DNA of 64,000 nucleotides from Ralstonia insidiosa (GTDB taxonomy: Bacteria > Pseudomonadota > Gammaproteobacteria > Burkholderiales > Burkholderiaceae): positions 3,100,001-3,164,000 of the forward strand of contig NZ_VZPV01000001.1 in the NCBI RefSeq assembly GCF_008801405.1, in the 5' to 3' direction. The position numbers and the translations under genes were made by a program. The notes beneath the pieces were generated by a model, which searched no databases, was not told the origin of the DNA, and saw only the letters and a list, made by a program, of their open reading frames with translations. Positions 58,922-64,000 of this stretch are shown in pieces. The first letter of the stretch is position 1. The number at the start of each line of letters is the position of its first letter.

Positions 58922-59689
58922 ATGTCCACGCTTTCGCTCTCCACCGCCCTGCTCGTTGCAGCGGCCGGCGTCTATGCCGGTGCGCAAAATGCCATTGCCG
59001 GCGGTGGATCGTTCATCACGTTTCCGGCGTTGCTGCTGGCGGGGCTCAACCCGCTAGCGGCCAACATGACCTCGACGATCGCGCTGTTCCCGAGCCAGAT
59101 CACCACGTCGGTGGCCGGGCGCAAACTGGCCGGCGGCGTGGATGCCGGCGCGCATCACCTCTCGCTCAAGCAGTTGATCGTCATCAGCCTGATCGGCGGC
59201 GTGCTCGGCGCGCTGTTGCTGCTGGCGACACCGCCGTCGTTCTTCGCCAAGCTGGTGCCGTATCTCGTGCTGTTTGCCACCAGCGTGTTTGCGTGGGGGA
59301 GCTTCCGGCGCAAGCCGCTGCATGCCGCCTCCGGCCTGTCGAGCACGACCTTGGCGACGATCCAGTTTGCGATTGCCATCTACGGCGGCTACTTCGGTGG
59401 CGGGATCGGGTTTCTGATGCTGGCGGCGCTGACCGTGGCAGGGCAGCAGGTGCGCATGGCCGCGGCCACCAAGAACGTACTCGCCATGACGATGAATGCG
59501 TCAGCCGTGGCCGTGTTTGCGTTCTCGCCGCAGGTGAACTGGGCGGCAGTGCTGGCCCTGGGCATTGGCGGCATCGCGGGCGGGTTTGCTGGGGCGTGGC
59601 TGTTGCACCGGCTGCCGGAGAAGGTGCTGCGCGGCTTCGTTGTTGTCGTCGGCGTCGTCCTGACTGTTTGGCTGTTCGTGCGCGCCTGA
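58922..59689 (+). CDS. TauE/SafE family sulfite/anion exporter
   Basis: A 255-residue protein with about eight helices. AGAQNAIAGGGSFITFPALLLAGLNPLAANMT is the TauE/SafE start (shown in parts: AIAGGGSFITF, GLNPLAANMTST), followed by SLIGGVLGALLLLATPPSFF and, in the second half, YGGYFGGGIGFLMLAALTVAG, the internal repeat of the family. It probably moves sulfite, sulfoacetate or another organosulfur anion. It follows the osmoprotectant fusion by 63 bases. Confidence 0.87.
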   Translation: MSTLSLSTALLVAAAGVYAGAQNAIAGGGSFITFPALLLAGLNPLAANMTSTIALFPSQITTSVAGRKLAGGVDAGAHHLSLKQLIVISLIGGVLGALLLLATPPSFFAKLVPYLVLFATSVFAWGSFRRKPLHAASGLSSTTLATIQFAIAIYGGYFGGGIGFLMLAALTVAGQQVRMAAATKNVLAMTMNASAVAVFAFSPQVNWAAVLALGIGGIAGGFAGAWLLHRLPEKVLRGFVVVVGVVLTVWLFVRA

Positions 59690-59724
59690 TTCTCTGATTG
59701 CGTTCTCAGCCAAAGATTGGACTG

Positions 59725-60241
59725 GGTGGTCCACCTCCCTTTCGTTCCCTGCCGGGACCGACTCACTTTCTTTGTCTTGCCAAAGAAAAGTAAGCAAAGA
59801 AAGGCGCGCCCGATGCGGCGACAGACTCCTTGAATTTCCGTGACCGTGCGGGGAAGGAGGCAAACTCGCTGCGCTCAGACAGCCTCCTTCCTTTTTCCGC
59901 CCGCTCACAAAAATTCAAGGCGCCGCATAGGGCAGGGAAAGTCAAAGGCAAAAAGACAAACCATCTGGGCACCAGCCAGAACGACAAAGGCCAACCTCGC
60001 GACGGTTGGCCTTTTCTTTTGACGTTAGGCCCTTGATGGCGCCTTGGATTTTTGTTGCGGGGAGGAAAAAGGAAGGAGCCTTGTCTGAGCGCAGCGAGTT
60101 TGGCTCCTTCCCCTCCCCGCGACAAAAATCCAAGGAGGGGGTCGCCATCTCGGGCGCGCCTTTCTTTTGCTTACTTTTCTTTGGCAAGACAAAGAAAAGT
60201 GAGTCAGCCCCGGCAGGGGATGAAACAAGGGATGGACCACC
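59725..60241. repeat. Large inverted repeat: two facing copies of a hairpin element
   Basis: No gene lies between 59690 and 60308. The outer ends (GGTGGTCC at 59725 / GGACCACC ending 60241) start two arms of about 270 and 235 bases that are diverged reverse complements. Each arm shares TTGTCTTGCCAAAGAAAAGT, GGCGCGCCCG and AAACTCGCTGCGCTCAGAC. Each arm also folds on itself: the right arm has a 24-bp stem with one mismatch (60042-60065 with 60112-60135) enclosing GGAAGGAGCC / GGCTCCTTCC; the left arm has CCTTGAATTT / AAATTCAAGG around GGAAGGAGGC / GCCTCCTTCC. The centre is a GGCCAACC / GGTTGGCC hairpin followed by a T-rich stretch. Confidence 0.8.
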
Positions 60242-60280
60242 AAAAAAAACAGGGAACGCACCCCAAAGGCCCATTCCCTG
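60242..60280 (-). terminator. Rho-independent terminator of the GntP permease gene
   Basis: CAGGGAA (60250-60256) / TTCCCTG (60274-60280) with a 17-base loop. On the minus strand it runs into eight T (complement of 60242-60249), 28 bases after the GntP stop. Confidence 0.65.
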
Positions 60281-60308
60281 CTGCACCAAAAAACTCACAC
60301 CAAACCAA

Positions 60309-61709
60309 TCAAACGATGCCGGTCGCGTAAAACACGGCAATCACAAAGAACACCGCCAGCGTCTTGATAATCGTGACGCAGAACACATCGCGATACGCCT
60401 CGCGATGCGTCAGCCCAGTCACGGCCAGCAGCGTGATAACAGCGCCGTTATGCGGCAGCGTATCCATGCCACCCGAGGCCATCGACGCCACGCGGTGCAG
60501 CACCTCCATCGGAATCCCCGTCGCCTGCGCAGCCTGCACAAACTGATCGGCCATCGCAGCCAGCGCAATGCTCATACCGCCCGATGCGGACCCGGTGATA
60601 CCCGCCAGCGTGCTCACCGTCACGGCTTCGTTGACCAGCGGATTCGGAATCGCACGCAGCCCATCGGCCAGCACCAGGAAGCCCGGCAGCGCAGCGATCA
60701 CGCCACCGAAACCGTATTCCGAAGCCGTGTTCATCGCGGCCAGCAGCGCGCCGGACACGGCTGCCTTGCTGCCCTCGGCAAAGCGGCCCTTCACGGCACG
60801 GAAGCCGAATACCAGCACCACGATGATGCCGATCAGCAGCGCCGCTTCCACAGCCCAGATCGCGGTCAGCTTGTCGGCTTCAACGGTCAGCGGCTTGGGC
60901 AGACCCGGCAGCGCAACGGTAACGACCTTGCCGTACCACGTCGGAATCCAGCGCGTGAACAGCAGGTTCATCACGCCCACCAACACCAACGGCGACAGTG
61001 CGATCAGCGGGTTTGCCAGCGTGCCGGTCTCGGCCGTTTCCGGCTCGTTCACCAGCTTGGTCAGGCCGTGGTCATAGCCGTGGCCATTGCGCAGCGCCAC
61101 GCGGCGGCGCCATTCCAGATACGACATGCCCACCACGATGATGAACAGCGCACCGATCGTACCGAGCCACGGCGCGGCCCACGAGGTGGTGTGGAAGAAC
61201 GTGGTCGGGATGATGTTCTGGATCTGCGGCGTACCCGGCAGCGAATCCATCGTGAACGAGAACGCACCCAGCGCGATCGTGCCCGGAATCAGGCGCTTGG
61301 GGATGTTGCCCTGGCGGAACATCTCCGCCGCAAACGGGTACACCGCAAACACCACCACGAACAGCGACACGCCGCCATACGTCAGCAGCGCGCACACCAG
61401 CACGATGGAGAGCATCGCCCGCTTGGCGCCCACCACGCGAATGACCGACGCCACGATCGCGCGCGAAAAGCCTGACAGCTCGATCACCTTGCCGAACACG
61501 GCACCGAGCAGGAACACCGGGAAATACAGTTTGACGAAGCCGACCATCTTCTCCATGAAGATGCCGGAGAACACCGGCGCCACGGCAGATGGATCGGTCA
61601 GGAGCACCGCGCCCAGGGCAGCCAGCGGTGCAAACAGGATGACGCTGTAGCCGCGATACGCGGCGAACATCAGAAATGCCAGCGCAGCCAGCACGATGAT
61701 GACGGACAT
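60309..61709 (-). CDS. GntP family permease (gluconate/organic acid)
   Basis: A 466-residue protein with 12-14 helices. Typical GntP stretches: VIIVLAALAFLMFAAYRGYSV, FAPLAALGAVLLTDPSAVAP, KLYFPVFLLGAVFGKVIELSG, LLTYGGVSLFVVVFAVYPFA, IPGTIALGAFSFTMDSLPGTP, and GITGSASGGMSIALAAMADQ, with HNGAVITLLAVTGLTH near the end. It imports gluconate or a related hydroxy-acid with protons. The start at 61709 has a GAGGAG site eight bases upstream; the frame reads five residues further. No gluconate kinase or regulator is next to it. Confidence 0.88.
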   Translation of the reverse strand: MSVIIVLAALAFLMFAAYRGYSVILFAPLAALGAVLLTDPSAVAPVFSGIFMEKMVGFVKLYFPVFLLGAVFGKVIELSGFSRAIVASVIRVVGAKRAMLSIVLVCALLTYGGVSLFVVVFAVYPFAAEMFRQGNIPKRLIPGTIALGAFSFTMDSLPGTPQIQNIIPTTFFHTTSWAAPWLGTIGALFIIVVGMSYLEWRRRVALRNGHGYDHGLTKLVNEPETAETGTLANPLIALSPLVLVGVMNLLFTRWIPTWYGKVVTVALPGLPKPLTVEADKLTAIWAVEAALLIGIIVVLVFGFRAVKGRFAEGSKAAVSGALLAAMNTASEYGFGGVIAALPGFLVLADGLRAIPNPLVNEAVTVSTLAGITGSASGGMSIALAAMADQFVQAAQATGIPMEVLHRVASMASGGMDTLPHNGAVITLLAVTGLTHREAYRDVFCVTIIKTLAVFFVIAVFYATGIV

Positions 61710-61857
61710 CGACAATCTCCTCACTTTCTTCTTTTAAGAGCGATGGATTGTATGTCGCGATGCAGCAGATTCCGTTACGCAATCACGCGTATTGAACTGG
61801 CGGCAGAACTGACGTTCAGCCGCGCCAGACGTGCGCTTTCGTCATGTGGATGACAGA

Positions 61858-62196
61858 TCAATGACGGTGGCCCCAACCACCGCGTCCGCCCCAGCCCCGG
61901 CCTCCCCAGCCGCGATGGCAGCCCCAGCACCCACCGCCGCCGATCCACACGCTGCCGAAAACCGGCGCCGGATAGTAAGCCGGGCCATAGTAGTAATAAG
62001 GGTCGTACGGATAGGACGGATAGTAGGGATACGCAGCCACCGGCGCGGGCGCAACCGCGACGGGAGCGATCGGGTTGCCATAGGCGTCGTAGTACGGCGC
62101 GACCACGCAGCCCCCCAGCAAGACGACCGCACAGGCGGCGAGCGCGCCCGCCAGGATGGCCGCAAGACGACGGCCGCGTTGCGGTGTCGGGTTCAT
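61858..62196 (-). CDS. Small lipoprotein with Tyr/Pro-rich and Gly/Trp/His-rich regions
   Basis: A 112-residue lipoprotein: signal peptide with lipobox VVLLGGC, then a Tyr/Pro-rich segment (APYYDAYGNPIAP, YPYYPSYPYDPYYYYGP), and a C-terminal region very rich in Gly, Trp, Arg and His (GGGGCWGCHRGWGGRGWGGR) ending GGWGHRH. The tail has the features of a metal- or surface-binding patch (His, Cys). Comparable Tyr-rich envelope lipoproteins of unknown function are widespread in Burkholderiales. The start at 62196 has a GGAGC site. Confidence 0.65.
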   Translation of the reverse strand: MNPTPQRGRRLAAILAGALAACAVVLLGGCVVAPYYDAYGNPIAPVAVAPAPVAAYPYYPSYPYDPYYYYGPAYYPAPVFGSVWIGGGGCWGCHRGWGGRGWGGRGGWGHRH

Positions 62197-62376
62197 GATG
62201 TGCTCCGTTGGATGCATGTGCATATGCGTTCGACAGTGTTTGGCCAGTTCAATTCCAAGGACTTCGGATACGACCGCAGCCAATCGTTGCCGGATCACTT
62301 ACCATGACCGCTTCGCCGCCCGCGCTGGGGAGAGATCGGGGCAGGCGATGCCCATAAAACACTGGAGGACACATCC

Positions 62377-63717
62377 ATGCAAGCCACCGAAGCCACGATA
62401 GCGCCCACCCAGGGCGATCGTGCACCGGCCCCGGCCATCTCTGCAGCCACTCGACGCAAAGCCATCATCGCCGCCACCATCGGCAACGGCCTCGAGTGGT
62501 TCGACTTCACGGTCTACAGCTTTTTTGCGGTCATCATCGCCAAGCTGTTCTTCCCCACCGGCAACGACTTCACCTCGTTCATGCTGACGGTCGCCACGTT
62601 CGGCGTAGGGTTCTTCATGCGCCCGGTCGGCGCCGTCGTGCTCGGCGTCTATGCCGACCGCGTGGGCCGCAAGGCTGCGCTCACGCTCACCATCATGCTG
62701 ATGGCGATTGGCACGGCCATCATCGGACTGGCGCCGACGTATTCGCAGATTGGCATCGGCGCACCGATCCTGATCGTGATCGCGCGGCTGATCCAGGGCT
62801 TTTCGGCCGGCGGTGAAGTCGGCGGTGCTACGGCCTTCCTGATCGAGTACTCGCCGGACGAGCGCCGCGGCTACTTCGCCAGCTGGCAGCAGGCGAGCCA
62901 GGGCATCTCGTTCATCCTCGGCGCGGCCATGGGTGCAATCGTCACCAACGGCCTGTCGCCCGAACAGATCGATGCCTGGGGCTGGCGCATTCCGTTCCTG
63001 TTCGGTCTGCTGATCGGCCCGGTCGGCATGTACATCCGCTCGCACTTGCATGAGCCCCCCGCGTTCGAAGCGCAGAAGGCGAAGGCCGCGAAGGAATCGC
63101 GGCTCGCGCCACTGTCGCAGGTGCTGCGCGATCATCCGCGCGAAGTGCTCGGCGGCCTGGGCGTGACCATCCTGTGGACGGTCTGCACGTACACGCTGGT
63201 GTTCTACATGCCGACGTATGCCAAGCAGCAGCTTGGCCTGCCGCTGGGCGCAACGTTCCAGTCGACGGCACTGTGCGGCGCGATCATCTTCGTGCTGTGC
63301 CCGATCATGGGCACGTTGTCGGATCGCATCGGCCGCAAGCGCATGCTGGGCACGGTGGCGCTCGTCATTGCCGCCGCAGCGTATCCGCTCTTCCACTGGC
63401 TGAACGTCAACCCGACCGTGCAGACGCTGCTGCAGGTGCAGGTGATCCTGGGTGTGCTGCTGGCGGCGTTTACCGGCCCCGCGCCGGCGGTGCTAGCCGA
63501 GCAGTTCCCGACGGCGGTGCGCTCCACGGGCCTGTCCATTTCGTACAACCTGGCGGTGACGATCTTCGGCGGCTTTGCTCCGCTGATCGTGACGTGGCTG
63601 ATTGCCAGCACCGGCAGCAAGCTGGCGCCGTCGTATTACGTGATGGTCGCGGCCATCATCAGCGTGTTTGCGCTGTCGCTGATGCACGATCGCACAGGCA
63701 AGCCGATCGAGAAGTAA
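62377..63717 (+). CDS. MFS transporter, metabolite:H+ symporter (MHS) family
   Basis: A 446-residue 12-helix carrier, paralogous to the one at 36871-38187. Shared features: GNGLEWFDFTVYSFFAVIIAKLFF, the motif-A-like loop YADRVGRKAALTLTIML, RLIQGFSAGGEVGGATAFLIEY, and SHLHEPPAFEAQK after helix 6. MHS relatives carry citrate, alpha-ketoglutarate, proline/betaine or shikimate; substrate unclear here. An intrinsic terminator follows 24 bases after the stop, overlapping the end of the convergent gene. Confidence 0.87.
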   Translation: MQATEATIAPTQGDRAPAPAISAATRRKAIIAATIGNGLEWFDFTVYSFFAVIIAKLFFPTGNDFTSFMLTVATFGVGFFMRPVGAVVLGVYADRVGRKAALTLTIMLMAIGTAIIGLAPTYSQIGIGAPILIVIARLIQGFSAGGEVGGATAFLIEYSPDERRGYFASWQQASQGISFILGAAMGAIVTNGLSPEQIDAWGWRIPFLFGLLIGPVGMYIRSHLHEPPAFEAQKAKAAKESRLAPLSQVLRDHPREVLGGLGVTILWTVCTYTLVFYMPTYAKQQLGLPLGATFQSTALCGAIIFVLCPIMGTLSDRIGRKRMLGTVALVIAAAAYPLFHWLNVNPTVQTLLQVQVILGVLLAAFTGPAPAVLAEQFPTAVRSTGLSISYNLAVTIFGGFAPLIVTWLIASTGSKLAPSYYVMVAAIISVFALSLMHDRTGKPIEK

Positions 63718-63740
63718 CCGCTTGAAATCAACCAGGCGAG

Positions 63741-63777
63741 AACGGCCGGTGGCTCAACCCACCGGCCGTTCGTCTTT
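63741..63777 (+). terminator. Rho-independent terminator after the second MHS carrier
   Basis: A 12-bp stem AACGGCCGGTGG / CCACCGGCCGTT with a 6-base loop, followed by CGTCTTTT. It overlaps the last codons of the convergent gene. Confidence 0.7.
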
Positions 63778-64000
63778 TGCGGCCAGCAGCGCGGCGTTCT
63801 CCAGCACACGCACACCGGGCGCATCCACGCGTGCCGCGCTCACCAACGCTGCCGCCACCGATTCCGCCGGCACGGGTCGCCACGCAATCGGCACCATCCA
63901 TCCGATTGCGTGCGACAGATTTTGTGCAACGCGTTCGCCGAAGCGGAATTCACTGCGCTTGCCGAGCAGCAGCGACGGCCGCACGATCGTGACCGATGGA
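63754..64000 (-). CDS. NAD(P)H-binding oxidoreductase-like protein (5' end missing)
   Basis: Only the last 82 codons are inside the window, entering from the right edge. SVTIVRPSLLLGKRSEFRFGE followed by RVAQNLSHAIGWMVPIAWRPVPAESVAAALV resembles the C-terminal part of NAD-dependent epimerase/TIP30-like proteins (the VTIVRPSLLLG strand and GWMVPIAWRPVPAESVA lid are typical). Full length and cofactor-binding start are not visible. Confidence 0.55.
   Translation of the reverse strand, partial: PSVTIVRPSLLLGKRSEFRFGERVAQNLSHAIGWMVPIAWRPVPAESVAAALVSAARVDAPGVRVLENAALLAAKDERPVG

Noticed and set aside
59763..60340. Several short frames in the hairpin repeat region, with fragments such as SLRSD and AKKSKQKKG
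   Set aside because: They follow from the repeat sequence in several frames and both strands; such frames are usual artefacts of this element.
60006..61475. 489-residue plus-strand frame across the GntP gene
   Set aside because: Antisense shadow of the permease, starting in the repeat element.

Overview
This is a high-GC (about 65% by eye) stretch of chromosome with dense genes, short operons and many 4-base start/stop overlaps. The gene content (coaBC-dut, clpAS next to a cspD-type cold-shock gene and icd, a cydP-cydA-cydB-cydX-ybgE operon, abundant LysR regulators, MHS-type MFS carriers) and a long hairpin repeat at 59.7-60.2 kb point to a betaproteobacterium of the Burkholderiales. Ralstonia (pickettii/mannitolilytica/insidiosa side) is the most likely genus. 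That is an inference from family recall, not a database match. I see no rRNA, tRNA, IS transposase, phage module or CRISPR array.

Layout. 0-7 kb: a truncated YdcF-like gene, then coaBC, an LLM flavin oxidoreductase and dut, all translationally coupled, facing clpS-clpA across a shared terminator; a cold-shock gene follows with a long leader. 7-11.6 kb: two small DUF genes converge on a five-gene cytochrome bd operon. 11.7-15.3 kb: a membrane hybrid histidine kinase and its REC-AraC partner. 15.3-21 kb: two tandem paralogous lipoproteins with six-bladed NHL propellers, flanked by two copies of a ~140-bp upstream block with a sigma-28-like core; the second copy precedes a DsbA-like gene. 21-24 kb: exported alpha/beta hydrolase, icd and an orphan Tat-exported small subunit. 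24-29.6 kb: an exported-protein cluster (Ala/Lys-rich mini-protein, metallophosphoesterase lipoprotein overlapping a di-haem peroxidase, DUF192, metallo-beta-lactamase fold, MliC-like lysozyme inhibitor).

29.6-41.4 kb: three LysR genes, a DHA2 efflux carrier, GrpB, DoxX, a gamma-glutamyltransferase-like enzyme with an MHS carrier, a DapA-like aldolase and a YpfJ-type zinc peptidase. 41.4-48.4 kb: a large lipoprotein, an SDR, an alkylation-repair pair (Ada-AlkA fusion and Ogt), an EamA exporter and cytochrome b561. 48.4-55 kb: a HipA-like protein whose kinase motifs are degenerate, an exported M20 amidohydrolase, a periplasmic cyclohexadienyl dehydratase (PheC) and a Tet-type MFS. 55-64 kb: a tiny exported DPYTDG-repeat protein, an HD-GYP phosphodiesterase overlapping an osmoprotectant binding-protein/permease fusion, a TauE/SafE carrier, the large inverted repeat, a GntP permease, a small lipoprotein, a second MHS carrier and a truncated NAD-binding gene.

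The least explained items are the repeated upstream block with the NHL lipoprotein pair, the degenerate HipA-like protein, the DPYTDG-repeat protein, the double hairpin repeat, and several near-perfect palindromes in promoter regions (23.4, 40.4, 43.7 and 44.6 kb).
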